Assembly (NCBI RefSeq): GCF_001676655.1
Contig: NZ_LZDB01000002.1
Location: 806,001 to 870,000, forward strand
Origin: Perlucidibaca aquatica
GTDB taxonomy: Bacteria; Pseudomonadota; Gammaproteobacteria; Pseudomonadales; Moraxellaceae
DNA: 64,000 nt
Direction: 5' to 3'
The position numbers and the translations under genes are program-made. The notes beneath the pieces were generated by a model that worked only from the letters and a program-made list of their open reading frames with translations, did not search any database and was not told the origin of the DNA. The first letter of the stretch is position 1. Each line of letters begins with the position of its first letter. Shown one piece after another: positions 10,205 to 20,240 of the stretch.

Positions 10205-12971
10205 CTTGCACCGATGGGTCTGTGGACAAATTCTCAGTCGGGTCTGCCGCCTCGTCTGTTGGTGAGGCCAGCGCTGTTACTGCCTCGGCTTCGCCTTCAA
10301 TGAAGTCGTCTTCTTCCACTTCATCTAAGCGCACCAAACCAACAAGCTTCTCGTTTTTACCCAGCTTAATCAGCGTGACACCTTGGGTATTACGAGACAG
10401 TACAGAGACTTCACTGACGCGGGTACGCACCAAAGTACCTTGATCAGAAATCAGCATAAGCTCATCTGAATCAATGACTTGGACAGCACCAATCAGCGCG
10501 CCATTACGATCACTGGTTTGCATGGCGATAACGCCTTGACCGCCACGACCGCGACGCGGGTATTCGGCCAACTCCGAACGCTTACCAAAGCCGTTCTCGG
10601 ACGCTGTGAGGATTTTGGCACCCGTTTGCGGAATGATCATGGAGATCAAACGCTGACTTTCTGGTAATCGCATGCCACGAACACCACGCGCGGTACGACC
10701 CATGGTACGCACATGCTTTTCTTTAAAGCGAATCACTTTGCCGCCATCCGAGAACAACATGACTTCGGATGCACCGTTGGTAACTGCAACAGCAATTAAG
10801 GTATCGCCTTCATCGAGCTTCAAAGCGATGAGGCCACTGCTACGGGGACGGCTAAACTGTGACAGCAAGGTCTTTTTCACGGTGCCCGACGCGGTCGCCA
10901 TGAAAATGTAGTCACCAGTGGGTTCATCTGTGCCCGTTACGCCCAAATCGGCCGCGTCGTCGCCCTCTTCGTCATCACCTTCTGGCAACGCATCAATGAC
11001 GGTTTCGTCTAGCTCTTCATCATCTGCCAGCTCTTGATCGGCATAGGCCGCCAGATCAATGGGGAGCAGTGCTGTAACGCGCTCATTGGGAGCCAAGGGC
11101 AGAACGTTCACCAGCGGTCGGCCCTTGGAGCCACGGCTGGCTTGCGGCAGCTCATAAACCTTCAACCAATAGACCTTACCCGCACTGGTGAAGCAGAGCA
11201 CGGTATCGTGCGTGCTGGCGACCAACAGGTGCTCGATATAGTCCTCATCTTTCATGCTGGTAGCGGACTTGCCGCGGCCGCCACGACGCTGGGCGCGATA
11301 ATCGGTAATCGGCTGAATCTTGGCGTAACCGGTATGCGAAATGGTCAACACCACGTCTTCTTCGGTGATCAAATCTTCCAGCGTTAAATCGAGGCGCGTG
11401 GCGATAATCTCGGTACGACGCTTGTCACCGTAGAGTGCCAGGGTGTCGCGCAGCTCATCACGAATCACGTTTAAGAGGCGCTCAGGCTCCGCAAGAATCA
11501 ATGCTAAAGCACTGATTTTAGTCAGAATTTCAGCATATTCCGCCACCAGCTTATCTTGCTCAAGACCGGTTAATCGGTTGAGGCGAAGATCCAGAATGGC
11601 CTGCGCTTGATCGGCCGACAAGGTATAGCGGCCATTATTGAAACCATAGGCCAGCGACAACCCTTCTGGTCGGCAGGCATGCACATCGCCGGCACGCTCA
11701 AGCATGCCTTCAACCGCACCTGGCAACCAGCTTTCGGCCATCAAGCGCTCTTTTGCCTCGCTCGGGCTAGGAGACTGCTTAATCAGCTCAATAACCGGAT
11801 CGATATTGGCCAGTGCTACCGCCAAGCCTTCAAGAATATGGCCGCGCTCACGGGCTTTGCGTAGCTCAAAGACGGTACGGCGGGTCACGACTTCGCGGCG
11901 ATGGCGCACAAAGGCTTCAAGAATCTGCTTGAGATTCATGATCTTAGGCTGACCATCTTCAATGGCCACCATGTTAATGCCAAACACGCTTTGCAGCTGC
12001 GTTTGCGCAAACAGGTTATTCACCACCACTTCCGCCATTTCACCGCGCTTCAGCTCGATGACAATGCGCATACCGTCTTTATCGGACTCATCACGCAGCT
12101 CGGAGATGCCCTCGAGTTTCTTCTCTTTCACCAGCTCAGCAATTTTCTCGATCACGCGAGCCTTGTTGAGCTGATACGGAATTTCCGTGAAAACAATGGT
12201 TTGGCGATTGGTCTTGGCATCGGTCTCGACATGGTGACGAGCGCGCATATAGATGCGGCCACGACCGGTGCGGTAAGCCTCAACAATACCAGCGCGACCA
12301 TTGATGATGCCTGCGGTCGGGAAGTCTGGGCCGGTGATGTGCTGCATCAGGCCGTCAACATCGAGATCCGGATTGTCGATCAAGGCCAGCACGGCATTAA
12401 TGACTTCGGTCATGTTGTGCGGCGGAATGTTGGTCGCCATGCCCACGGCAATACCGCTAGAGCCATTGACCAGCAAATTTGGCACACGCGTTGGCATGAC
12501 CGCCGGAATCATCTCGGTGCCGTCGTAGTTCGGCACCCAATCCGTGGTTTCTTTATCGAGATCGGCGAGCAGGTCATGCGCGAGACGCGTCATGCGCACT
12601 TCGGTGTAACGCATAGCAGCGGCGTTGTCGCCGTCTACCGAACCGAAGTTGCCCTGACCATCGACCAGCAAATAGCGCAGCGAGAAGGGCTGCGCCATAC
12701 GCACGATGGTGTCGTAAACGGCGGTATCGCCGTGCGGGTGGTATTTACCGATGACGTCGCCGACGACACGCGCCGACTTCTTATAGGCTTTATTCCAGTC
12801 GTTGCCGAGCTCGTGCATAGCGAACAGCACACGGCGGTGGACGGGCTTCAAACCATCGCGAACATCCGGCAGCGCACGCCCGACAATCACGCTCATGGCG
12901 TAGTCGAGGTAGGACTGACGAAGTTCGTCTTCGATATTGACCGGGAGGATTTCCATGGCAACGTCGGACAT
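10188..12971 (-). CDS. gyrA: DNA gyrase subunit A
   Basis: A 927-residue type II topoisomerase subunit. The breakage domain includes the catalytic Tyr122 (AMRYTE), the fluoroquinolone region [10 protein letters not shown] with Thr83 and Asp87, and the GyrA-box QRRGGRGK at 570-576. The C-terminal wrapping domain carries an acidic insert of roughly 40 residues (about 650-687) between LLPIDL and YIFMATASG, which explains much of the length above E. coli (875). The tail is acidic too. I chose ATG 12971 ([11 protein letters not shown]) because an in-frame extension to 13052 does not resemble GyrA. serC overlaps its stop. Confidence 0.97.
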   Translation of the reverse strand: MSDVAMEILPVNIEDELRQSYLDYAMSVIVGRALPDVRDGLKPVHRRVLFAMHELGNDWNKAYKKSARVVGDVIGKYHPHGDTAVYDTIVRMAQPFSLRYLLVDGQGNFGSVDGDNAAAMRYTEVRMTRLAHDLLADLDKETTDWVPNYDGTEMIPAVMPTRVPNLLVNGSSGIAVGMATNIPPHNMTEVINAVLALIDNPDLDVDGLMQHITGPDFPTAGIINGRAGIVEAYRTGRGRIYMRARHHVETDAKTNRQTIVFTEIPYQLNKARVIEKIAELVKEKKLEGISELRDESDKDGMRIVIELKRGEMAEVVVNNLFAQTQLQSVFGINMVAIEDGQPKIMNLKQILEAFVRHRREVVTRRTVFELRKARERGHILEGLAVALANIDPVIELIKQSPSPSEAKERLMAESWLPGAVEGMLERAGDVHACRPEGLSLAYGFNNGRYTLSADQAQAILDLRLNRLTGLEQDKLVAEYAEILTKISALALILAEPERLLNVIRDELRDTLALYGDKRRTEIIATRLDLTLEDLITEEDVVLTISHTGYAKIQPITDYRAQRRGGRGKSATSMKDEDYIEHLLVASTHDTVLCFTSAGKVYWLKVYELPQASRGSKGRPLVNVLPLAPNERVTALLPIDLAAYADQELADDEELDETVIDALPEGDDEEGDDAADLGVTGTDEPTGDYIFMATASGTVKKTLLSQFSRPRSSGLIALKLDEGDTLIAVAVTNGASEVMLFSDGGKVIRFKEKHVRTMGRTARGVRGMRLPESQRLISMIIPQTGAKILTASENGFGKRSELAEYPRRGRGGQGVIAMQTSDRNGALIGAVQVIDSDELMLISDQGTLVRTRVSEVSVLSRNTQGVTLIKLGKNEKLVGLVRLDEVEEDDFIEGEAEAVTALASPTDEAADPTENLSTDPSVQDDESV

Positions 12972-13102
12972 GCAGTTTTCTCTTATTTTTAAGCGTTGCA
13001 AAGCGCTGGAGTCTATCACATGTGATGGCTTTGCCGTAGTCACGAGCAACAACGAATGCCGCTATACTGCTCATCCAATTTCTTATCTGACAGACTGCAC
13101 TT
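12972..13102. promoter_or_regulatory. Divergent gyrA/ubiG promoter region with a palindrome
   Basis: This 131-base gap separates the divergent starts of gyrA and ubiG. A TATACT at 13063-13068 is a plausible -10 for ubiG; no good -35 is seen at 17 bases. A perfect 12-base palindrome ATCACATGTGAT lies at 13015-13026. Its role is unknown; it may be an operator for either gene. No transcription factor can be named from sequence alone. Confidence 0.4.
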
Positions 13103-13840
13103 ATGTCTCTTCCAGCTGACTTGCCGACAAACAATGTAGATCCCGCCGAAATTGCCAAATTCGAGGCGCTGGCTGCGCGCTGGTGGGATAACACCTCCGA
13201 ATTTAAGCCACTGCACGACATCAATCCTTTACGCCTGAACTGGATAGACGAGCGCGTGGGTTTGGCTGGCAAACGCGTCCTGGACGTGGGTTGTGGCGGC
13301 GGAATTTTGTCGGAAAGCATGGCGCGTCGTGGCGCTGAAGTGTTGGGCATTGATATGGGCGCTGCGCCACTCGCCGTGGGCACTTTGCATGCCGAACAAA
13401 TGGGCGTGAAATCGGTGGCCTATCGCCAAGTGACCGTGGAAGCGCTTGCGGCTGAACAGCCAGAAAGTTTCGACACCGTAACCTGCTTAGAAATGCTTGA
13501 GCACGTGCCAGACCCCTCAGCGATTGTTGCTGCCTGCATGCGTCTGGTTAAGCCCGGTGGCCGCGTCTTTTTCTCCACCCTAAACCGTAATCCGAAATCC
13601 TGGCTGTTTGCCATTGTTGGCGCCGAATATGTGCTGCGCATGCTGCCCCGCGGCACGCATGATTATCAGAAATTCATTCGACCTTCCGAGCTCGGTCAGT
13701 GGATTCGTGCAGCTGGCCTGCAACTTGATGAGATGACGGGCCTTCACTTCAACCCACTAAACGGCCGCTACTGGCTTGCACCCAATGTCGACGTCAACTA
13801 CATGGTCGCCTGCACCAAACCTGCTGCGGAGCAGTCTTGA
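13103..13840 (+). CDS. ubiG: Ubiquinone biosynthesis O-methyltransferase
   Basis: UbiG performs both O-methylations in ubiquinone synthesis using SAM. The 245-residue protein begins with the UbiG-typical [18 protein letters not shown] and PLHDINPLR, then SAM motif [25 protein letters not shown] and [12 protein letters not shown]. The GTHDY-KFI and GLHFNPL segments near the end are also characteristic. The next gene starts 2 bases after its stop codon. In Pseudomonas the same ubiG-mupP-SDR order is known. Confidence 0.97.
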   Translation: MSLPADLPTNNVDPAEIAKFEALAARWWDNTSEFKPLHDINPLRLNWIDERVGLAGKRVLDVGCGGGILSESMARRGAEVLGIDMGAAPLAVGTLHAEQMGVKSVAYRQVTVEALAAEQPESFDTVTCLEMLEHVPDPSAIVAACMRLVKPGGRVFFSTLNRNPKSWLFAIVGAEYVLRMLPRGTHDYQKFIRPSELGQWIRAAGLQLDEMTGLHFNPLNGRYWLAPNVDVNYMVACTKPAAEQS

Positions 13841-13842
13841 GC

Positions 13843-14514
13843 ATGAGTCGTATTGCAGGGGTATTTTTTGATTTAGATGGCACTCTGGTGGATACCGCAC
13901 CGGATTTCCATGCCGGCATCAACCGCCTCCGGTCGACGCATGGGCTGCCCGCTATGCCCTATGAGCCGATCCGTGCGGTGGTATCAGAGGGCGCAAAAGC
14001 GGTCGTTCGCACAGGCTTTCCACACGTCGCCCCCGACAGCGAGCAATCTGAGCAGCTAAGACTCGCGTTTCTCGCCGACTACATTGAGCATTTGGCTGAC
14101 ACCTCGGTGGTCTTTGCGGGCTTAGAAGAGTCACTGCAGTTGCTGGAGCGCTCGCACATTGCGTGGGGTGTGGTCACTAATAAGTCCAGCACCTACACGC
14201 GCCCTCTCATGCAGGCTTTGGGGCTGTCTGTTCGCAGTGCCGCCACGGTGTCTGCCGATGAGGTCGTGCATAGCAAGCCGCATCCGGAGCCCCTGTTTAA
14301 GGCCGCTACCATGGCGGGTGTGGATGCAAGCGCCTGTATTTATGTGGGCGATCATGCCCGTGATATTGAGGCCGGCCGCCGTGCCGGCATGCAGACTGTT
14401 GCCGTTGGCTGGGGTTACTTGCCCGAAGCCCACAGTCACACCACGTGGAATGCCGACGTCGTTTGCGATACGCCAGACGACTTTCTGCGCTGGCTGCAAG
14501 CACGTCTTGCCTGA
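13843..14514 (+). CDS. mupP: HAD phosphatase, MupP/Gph type
   Basis: A 223-residue haloacid dehalogenase-like phosphatase: nucleophile motif FFDLDGTLVDTAPD near residues 8-21, Thr in VVTNKSS and the acidic motif YVGDHARDIEAGR. It would be annotated as phosphoglycolate phosphatase by similarity alone. Its position directly after ubiG and before a YciK-type SDR matches Pseudomonas mupP, the MurNAc-6-phosphate phosphatase of peptidoglycan recycling, so that role is preferred but inferred. I use ATG 13843; a TTG two codons earlier is less likely. Start and ubiG stop are separated by only 2 bases. Confidence 0.8.
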   Translation: MSRIAGVFFDLDGTLVDTAPDFHAGINRLRSTHGLPAMPYEPIRAVVSEGAKAVVRTGFPHVAPDSEQSEQLRLAFLADYIEHLADTSVVFAGLEESLQLLERSHIAWGVVTNKSSTYTRPLMQALGLSVRSAATVSADEVVHSKPHPEPLFKAATMAGVDASACIYVGDHARDIEAGRRAGMQTVAVGWGYLPEAHSHTTWNADVVCDTPDDFLRWLQARLA

Positions 14515-14551
14515 TTAACCCATCACCTGTTTTAACGATGAGAGTGCTTTG

Positions 14552-15316
14552 ATGCAAAATTATGTTGCTGCTGCTGACCTGCTGAAAAATCGGGTTCTGC
14601 TCATTACCGGCGCCAGTGCCGGCATTGGCCGCGTGGCCGCCCTCACCTGTGCCGCGCATGGCGCCACCGTGATTTTACTCGGCCGGGACAATGACAAGCT
14701 CAATGCCGTCTACGACGAGATCGTCTCTGCGGGTCATCCAACACCGGCCATTCTTACCCTGGATCTGAGCCAGGCCAGTGCTGCTAGCTGCCGCGAAGTT
14801 GCAGACGTGATTGAGACCACCTTTGGTCGTTTAGATGGCATCCTGCATAACGCAGCGGTACTGGGCGAAATCACACCGCTGGAAATGTATGACCCCGATA
14901 CCTGGGATTTCGTGATGAATGTGAACTTGCGCGCACCATTTGTGCTGACGCAGGCACTACTGCCCCTGCTCAAGCAATCGCCAGATGCCAGTGTGGTCAT
15001 GACCAGCAGCAGCGTGGGTCGCCGTGCTCGCGCCTTCTGGGGCGCATATGCCATCTCTAAGTGTGGCGTTGAAGGCTTGGTGCAGATGCTCTCGGATGAG
15101 TTGGCAGCAATTTCAGCCATACGCGTGAACGCCATTAATCCTGGCGGCACGCGCACCAATATGCGGGCCAGTGCCTATCCAGGCGAAAATCCTCAGTCGG
15201 TAAAAGCGCCAGAAGAGTTGATGCCGCTGTACCTGTATTTGCTTGGCCCAGACAGCGCCGGCATTAGCGGTCAGTCTTTCGACGCACAGCCGGTACGCGC
15301 CAGCACAACAGGATGA
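14552..15316 (+). CDS. Short-chain dehydrogenase, YciK family
   Basis: A 254-residue SDR. The NAD(P)-binding motif TGASAGIGR is near residue 21, followed by HNAAVLG (NNAG equivalent), the Ser in MTSSSVG, and the catalytic Tyr-x3-Lys in YAISKCG. This is the YciK-like protein found after ubiG-mupP in Pseudomonas; its substrate is not known. GAGAG lies before the ATG, which is preferred to the adjacent TTG. It ends one base from a convergent DUF2721 gene, with no terminator visible between them. Confidence 0.85.
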   Translation: MQNYVAAADLLKNRVLLITGASAGIGRVAALTCAAHGATVILLGRDNDKLNAVYDEIVSAGHPTPAILTLDLSQASAASCREVADVIETTFGRLDGILHNAAVLGEITPLEMYDPDTWDFVMNVNLRAPFVLTQALLPLLKQSPDASVVMTSSSVGRRARAFWGAYAISKCGVEGLVQMLSDELAAISAIRVNAINPGGTRTNMRASAYPGENPQSVKAPEELMPLYLYLLGPDSAGISGQSFDAQPVRASTTG

Positions 15317-15317
15317 T

Positions 15318-15743
15318 TTAGAGGTGCTTATGCCACGGTTCATCCCGTGGCTTAAGCTCTTCGATATCTGCCAAATGCACTTCCAGTGCACGGCAAGAGA
15401 TCAGTACTTCGCGCAACGACAGTGCCAGCGCCAAAAACATCAGCAGCAGACTCACCACAAAGGCCACCACGCCTGCCCCTTTAAAGCCCAACAACAGTAA
15501 GCCAATGCAGAGAATGCAAATGGCCAAACTGAGCACGCCACAGGCTTGCATGTCACGAATCAACAGCAGGCGATTACGCAAATTGCCCAGCTGCGCCAGG
15601 ATTTGCGGATCGGGTTGGCGCTTGTACTGATCATGCAAATTGCGGATCAGGCTGGCGAGCCCCAGGAAGCGATTGGTGAACGCCAGCAACAGCAAGGAAA
15701 TTGCCGGGAACAGGATTGAAGGAGTGCTGACTTCAATATCCAT
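15318..15743 (-). CDS. DUF2721 membrane protein
   Basis: A 141-residue protein with one hydrophobic helix near the N-terminus (9-30) and two close to the middle and C-terminal half (about 70-115), separated by a basic, helical stretch LIRNLHDQYKRQPDP. This matches the uncharacterised DUF2721 family. No catalytic motif is visible. It follows rluB by 8 bases on the same strand and probably belongs to the scpA-scpB-rluB transcript. Confidence 0.75.
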   Translation of the reverse strand: MDIEVSTPSILFPAISLLLLAFTNRFLGLASLIRNLHDQYKRQPDPQILAQLGNLRNRLLLIRDMQACGVLSLAICILCIGLLLLGFKGAGVVAFVVSLLLMFLALALSLREVLISCRALEVHLADIEELKPRDEPWHKHL

Positions 15744-15751
15744 GATTCAGC

Positions 15752-16762
15752 TCAACGGTTGTTGTCGGACGAATCATCCGGCTTGCGACCATCACGCTTT
15801 TGTTGACGTAAATAGCCGCCTTTGCGGGGGGCATCAGTCGTCATTTGTGTGTTGCTTTGCGGACGCGAAATACGCGACGGCTTGCTGCGCTCGCCACTCT
15901 TCGCTGCTTCTTCCGGCGTGCGACGCTGGCGCTGCTGCGATACCGGACGCGCCGGCAACGGATTCTCTTTCTGCTTCTCGACACGACGCTTGGTGATGCC
16001 GAACAGGCCGGTACCGCCACGACGCGGACGCAGCTCAACCGCGCCCAGCAGGTTGTCGATGTCGGGCTTGTCGAGCTCGATCCAACGACCGGTACGCAGC
16101 TCGCGCGGCAGCTTCTGCGTGCCATAGCGGGTACGCAGCAAACGGCTGACCTTCAGTTCCTGCGACTCAAACAGACGGCGCACTTCGCGGTTGCGACCTT
16201 CCTTCACCACGACTTGCCACCAACGGTTGAAGCCCTCGCCGCCCAGCTCCGAGACGCTCTCGAACTTTGCGGGGCCATCATCGAGCTCAACGCCCTCACA
16301 GAGCGTGCGCTGCATGTCGGGGGTCAGTGTGCCCATCACGCGCACAGCGTACTCACGCTCGATGCCGCTGGAGGGGTGCATCAGGCGGTTGGCAAACTCA
16401 CCATCATTGGTGAACAGCAGCAAGCCGGTACTGTTGATGTCGAGACGGCCGACCATGACCCAGCGCTCGTCCTTGATGCGCGGCAGGTTGTCGAACACGG
16501 TCGGGCGACCTTCCGGGTCATGACGCGAGCAAATCTCACCTTCCGGCTTGTAGTAGGCAATGACACGACGACGCAATTCATTCACCACGGAGAAATGCAC
16601 GAGACGGCCATCCAGACGCAGCTCATCTTTTTCCTCAATGCGGTCGCCGAGTTTGGCAATAGCGCCATTCACACTGACGCGGCCATCAACAATGGCCTGC
16701 TCCATGTGACGACGCGAACCGAGGCCGGTACGGGCGAGGACTTTCTGCAGTTTTTCACTCAT
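15752..16762 (-). CDS. rluB: 23S rRNA pseudouridine(2605) synthase
   Basis: RluB isomerises U2605 of 23S rRNA. The 336-residue protein starts [17 protein letters not shown], an S4 RNA-binding domain, and has the RsuA-family catalytic segment [17 protein letters not shown] with the key Asp, followed by EREYAVRV. The C-terminal 90 residues are a basic, low-complexity tail common in RluB. I chose ATG 16762, which overlaps scpB by 8 bases; a 39-residue upstream extension is the shadow of scpB. The scpA-scpB-rluB order is widely conserved. Confidence 0.93.
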   Translation of the reverse strand: MSEKLQKVLARTGLGSRRHMEQAIVDGRVSVNGAIAKLGDRIEEKDELRLDGRLVHFSVVNELRRRVIAYYKPEGEICSRHDPEGRPTVFDNLPRIKDERWVMVGRLDINSTGLLLFTNDGEFANRLMHPSSGIEREYAVRVMGTLTPDMQRTLCEGVELDDGPAKFESVSELGGEGFNRWWQVVVKEGRNREVRRLFESQELKVSRLLRTRYGTQKLPRELRTGRWIELDKPDIDNLLGAVELRPRRGGTGLFGITKRRVEKQKENPLPARPVSQQRQRRTPEEAAKSGERSKPSRISRPQSNTQMTTDAPRKGGYLRQQKRDGRKPDDSSDNNR

Positions 16763-17321
16763 GGTTTGCTTGTTCCAGTTCAGCAGCAATCTCGGAGAGA
16801 TCGCGAAGGTTGGCCAAGGCCGGCAGATCAGCCAGGCCCTGTAAATTAAAATCGTCGAGGAAGGTTTTCGTGGTGGCAAACAGCGCTGGTCTTCCCGGCA
16901 CTTCCTTATGGCCCGCCACCCGAATCCATTCTCGCTCTAGCAAGGTTTTCACAATGGCTGTGCTCACCGTCACGCCACGAATGTCTTCAATCTCAGAGCG
17001 CGTGATGGGCTGGCGATAGGCAATCAGCGCCAAGGTCTCTAGTAGGGCTCGCGAATAGCGCTGTGGGCGTTCTTCCCATAACCGGCTGACCCAAGGGCCA
17101 ACATCGGTACGTACCTGGAAGCGCCAGCCGGAAGCGACTTGCTGCAACAGCACGCCGCGTTCGCTGTAGTCGGACTGCAGCGCATTTAAAATGGCGCGCA
17201 AACTGCCAGCATCGGGGCGTGCGCCCTCCTCAAACAACGCTTGCAGCTGCTCTATGCTTAGCGCTCGACCGGCCGCAAATAATGCGCCTTCCACAATGGC
17301 TTTTAGTTCATCAGGCGTCAT
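16755..17321 (-). CDS. scpB: Segregation and condensation protein B
   Basis: ScpB is the winged-helix partner that bridges ScpA and SMC in the bacterial condensin. The 188-residue product has the typical [17 protein letters not shown] start, [29 protein letters not shown] centre and [21 protein letters not shown] 17321 is preferred to 17339 because a strong GAGGAGG stands 8 bases before it. It overlaps the scpA 3' end by 11 bases, which implies coupled translation. The SMC partner is encoded at 26827-30339. Confidence 0.94.
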   Translation of the reverse strand: MTPDELKAIVEGALFAAGRALSIEQLQALFEEGARPDAGSLRAILNALQSDYSERGVLLQQVASGWRFQVRTDVGPWVSRLWEERPQRYSRALLETLALIAYRQPITRSEIEDIRGVTVSTAIVKTLLEREWIRVAGHKEVPGRPALFATTKTFLDDFNLQGLADLPALANLRDLSEIAAELEQANHE

Positions 17322-18285
17322 CGAACGCAGCCTCCTCATCGAGTTCAGTGGGTTCGATCTCGACGTCTTCGCCGAGGTCTAGCGCATGGCCCCGGGCATC
17401 GCCAACGCGAGCGCGAACATGAATATCGGCAAACGCTTCGGTCTGCACCAGATCAATCAGGCCTTCCTTGACCAACTCCAGAATGGCCATGAACGACACC
17501 ACTACACCGAGGCGTCCCTCTTCGACCGTAAACAGAGAAACAAAGGGCAGAAAGCCCTCACCCCGCAGTTTGTCGAGCATCTGGCTCATGCGCTCACGCA
17601 TGGACAGACCCTCCTTGGATATCTGGTGCGACTCATAAAGGTCGGCACGGCGCAACACGTCCTGCAACGCCAGCAGTAACTCACGCAACTCCACGGTCGG
17701 TGGTGTCTTTTGGCGGCTGAAGTCCGGCTGCTGGGCAACAGCAACAAAAAAGTCGCGGCCCTCGCAAGGCAAGCTGTCGATGTGCGCAGCCGCCTGTTTA
17801 AAACGCTCGTATTCCTGCAGGCGGCGAATCAGCTCGGCACGCGGATCAATTTCTTCTTCACCGTCAGGCGTTTTCAGTCTGGGCAGCAATAGTCGTGACT
17901 TGATCTCGCCCAGCCAAGCCGCCATCAGAAGGTATTCGGCCGCAAGGTCGAAATTGAGCTGCTTCATCAGCTCCACATAGTCGAGGTACTGATGCGTGAT
18001 TCGAGCAACGGGAATATCAAGAATGTCGAGGTTCTGAGCACGGATCAGGTAGAGCAACAGATCCAGCGGGCCTTCGAAGGTTTCGAGAAAGACCTGCAAG
18101 GCATCAGGCGGGATATATAAATCGTCGGGTAACGAGGTAATTAATTCGCCTTTTACGCGCGCGATCGTGAGCAATTCAGCAGGTGCGGTCACCTGCGGCT
18201 CGGGCGTTGCGGAGACTTCAGATGTCGTCTCGGATGTTATAGAAGCCGAATCCATGACTGGTTCGGCTGCACTATTTTCGCTCAT
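17311..18285 (-). CDS. scpA: Segregation and condensation protein A
   Basis: ScpA is the kleisin that links the SMC heads. The 324-residue protein has an acidic, poorly conserved N-terminal 50 residues, then FEGPLDLLLYLIRAQNLDILDIPVARI, the kleisin signature, and AAEYLLMAAWLGEIKSRLLLP. The C-terminal winged-helix part contains VSFMAILELVKEGLIDL. It ends in another acidic stretch, [14 protein letters not shown], which overlaps scpB. Length is somewhat above the usual 250-290, through the two tails. Confidence 0.95.
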   Translation of the reverse strand: MSENSAAEPVMDSASITSETTSEVSATPEPQVTAPAELLTIARVKGELITSLPDDLYIPPDALQVFLETFEGPLDLLLYLIRAQNLDILDIPVARITHQYLDYVELMKQLNFDLAAEYLLMAAWLGEIKSRLLLPRLKTPDGEEEIDPRAELIRRLQEYERFKQAAAHIDSLPCEGRDFFVAVAQQPDFSRQKTPPTVELRELLLALQDVLRRADLYESHQISKEGLSMRERMSQMLDKLRGEGFLPFVSLFTVEEGRLGVVVSFMAILELVKEGLIDLVQTEAFADIHVRARVGDARGHALDLGEDVEIEPTELDEEAAFDDA

Positions 18286-18335
18286 GTGCGCTCTCTGCTT
18301 GCCGCTTCGCAGCGGTAAAAGGCATTACAACCGGC

Positions 18336-19553
18336 TTAGCGTCTGTAAGCAAGCCCCAATGCCTGTCGTACATCGGCTAATGTGTTAGCGGCTGTTTCAC
18401 GCGCTCGCTCCGCACCTTCCGCTAAAACGCTACGTAGCATGTCTGGCGCTTGCTCAAATTCACGACCGCGCTGACGCATAGGCACCAGCTCGGCATTGAT
18501 GGCGTCAATCACTGGCTTCTTGCACTCAAGGCAGCCAATGCCAGCACTGCGGCAACCTTCCTGCACCCACTGCTTACGCTGCTCATCCGAATACACTTCG
18601 TGCAACTGCCAAACAGGGCAGACATCGGGGTTGCCAGCATCGGTGCGTCGGATACGCGCCGGATCGGTCGGCATCTTGCGGATCTTGGCATCCACATCAT
18701 CCGGCGCTTCACGTAAGGCGATGGTGTTGCCATAAGACTTGGACATCTTCTGACCATCCAAGCCCGGCATTTTCGCGGCTGGCGTCAGCAAAGCTTGAGG
18801 TTCAGGAAGGATGATTTTGCCCGATCCCTCGATAGAGCCCAGCAGACGCTCTTTATCGCCCAGGGTGATGTTCTGTTGATCTCGAACTAAGGCTTGCGCG
18901 GTTTCTAAGGCTGCCGCATCACCAGTTTCTTGATAGCGCTTACGCAGGTCGATGTAGACCTTGGAAGCCTTCTTGCCCATCTTCACCACCGCCGCTTCTA
19001 CCGCCTGCTCAAAGCCAGGCTCACGACCAAAGAGGTGGTTAAAGCGACGCGCCACTTCGCGGGTAAGCTCAACGTGGGAGACCTGATCGGCACCAACCGG
19101 CACTAAACCCGCGCGATACAACAGAATGTCTGCTGCTTGCAGCAAGGGGTAGCCCAGGAAGCCGTAGGTGGCCAAGTCTTTTTCTTTGAGTTTTTCTTGT
19201 TGATCTTTGTAGGTCGGCACACGCTCCAACCATCCCAAGGGCGTCATCATCGACAACAGCAGATGCAGCTCGGCATGCTCTGGCATAGCGGACTGCACGA
19301 ATAGCGTCGCCGCCTTTGGGTTCACGCCCGCCGCCAGCCAATCCACCACCATATCCATGGTGCTGGCTTCAAGCTGGCTTGGATCATCATAATGCGTTGT
19401 CAGCGCGTGCCAATCCGCAACGAAAAAGTAGCAATCGTACTCATGCTGCAGGGTGACCCAATTTTTCAACACGCCGTGATAATGACCGAGATGAAGACGG
19501 CCGGTGGGACGCATACCAGACAAAACGCGCTGGGGGGATGCCACTGAACTCAA
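18336..19553 (-). CDS. trpS: Tryptophanyl-tRNA synthetase
   Basis: TrpS charges tRNA-Trp. The 405-residue class I synthetase begins SGMRPTGRLHLGHYHG, with HLGH as the HIGH motif, and has KMSKSYGNTI as the KMSKS loop. Four Cys in the C-terminal third (DVCPVWQ and GIGCLECKK) resemble the zinc or iron-sulfur site reported in some long TrpS. The size is larger than the 334-residue E. coli form, as in Pseudomonas and Acinetobacter. It lies 50 bases before scpA on the same strand. Confidence 0.95.
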   Translation of the reverse strand: MSSVASPQRVLSGMRPTGRLHLGHYHGVLKNWVTLQHEYDCYFFVADWHALTTHYDDPSQLEASTMDMVVDWLAAGVNPKAATLFVQSAMPEHAELHLLLSMMTPLGWLERVPTYKDQQEKLKEKDLATYGFLGYPLLQAADILLYRAGLVPVGADQVSHVELTREVARRFNHLFGREPGFEQAVEAAVVKMGKKASKVYIDLRKRYQETGDAAALETAQALVRDQQNITLGDKERLLGSIEGSGKIILPEPQALLTPAAKMPGLDGQKMSKSYGNTIALREAPDDVDAKIRKMPTDPARIRRTDAGNPDVCPVWQLHEVYSDEQRKQWVQEGCRSAGIGCLECKKPVIDAINAELVPMRQRGREFEQAPDMLRSVLAEGAERARETAANTLADVRQALGLAYRR

Positions 19554-19619
19554 GGACGACGCTCCACAATTAGACTGAACCGCAAAAAAGAATTATAGCC
19601 ACGAAGCCAGGGGAATACT

Positions 19620-20240
19620 TTACTGAAATGGTGCCGGATCACCTAGGCCTTCGCGCAGTACCAAGGGGTTACCCTCACTAAAATCGACAACCGTGGTGGA
19701 GAGCAGACCGCCGTAGCCCGAGTCAAGAATGACATCGACCCGCTTTTGCAGCTGGCTCACAATCTCTTCAGGATCATTCAGCGGCTCAGTTTCCCCGGGC
19801 ATTTGCAGTGTGGTGGATAGTAAAGGCTCGCCCATCAACTCCAGCAAGCCTTGAGCCACCGGGTGATCCGGAATGCGAATACCAATGGTCTGTTTCTTAG
19901 GGTGCAGTAAGCGCTTAGGCACTTCTTTGGTCCCAGGCAAAATGAACGTATAGGCGCCGGGGGTATGCGCTTTCAGTAAACGAAATACGCTGTTGTCGAC
20001 CTTGGCATAGGTGCCAATCTCTGACAGGTCGCGACACAGTAAAGTCAGGTGATGATGATCATCCAAATCTCGCACGCGGCGTAACCGATCTAAAGCCGCT
20101 TTATCACCAATATGGCAGACCAAGACATAACTAGCGTCCGTGGCCATGACCAACAACTCACCGGCTTTGAGCCGCTCCACGGCTTGCTTGAGTAGGCGTG
20201 GTTGCGGATTCTCTGGGTGTAAATGCCAATGTTGTGTCAC
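19620..20240 (-). CDS. yciO: YciO family Sua5/YrdC-like protein
   Basis: A 206-residue YrdC/Sua5-fold protein of the YciO branch: HLHPENPQPRLLKQAVERLKAGE at the start, then ATDASYVLVC, the KPYTFIL-like GAYTFILPGTKEVPKRLLHP and RIPDHPVAQGLLELMGEPLLSTT. True YrdC makes threonylcarbamoyl-AMP for tRNA t6A; the function of YciO itself is less clear. The start is a GTG at 20240 that shares GTGA with the rnm stop, so translation is coupled. A longer frame to 20354 has no family match. Confidence 0.85.
   Translation of the reverse strand: MTQHWHLHPENPQPRLLKQAVERLKAGELLVMATDASYVLVCHIGDKAALDRLRRVRDLDDHHHLTLLCRDLSEIGTYAKVDNSVFRLLKAHTPGAYTFILPGTKEVPKRLLHPKKQTIGIRIPDHPVAQGLLELMGEPLLSTTLQMPGETEPLNDPEEIVSQLQKRVDVILDSGYGGLLSTTVVDFSEGNPLVLREGLGDPAPFQ

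Noticed and set aside
11901-12992. A 363-codon open frame opposite gyrA
   Set aside because: Antisense shadow of gyrA.
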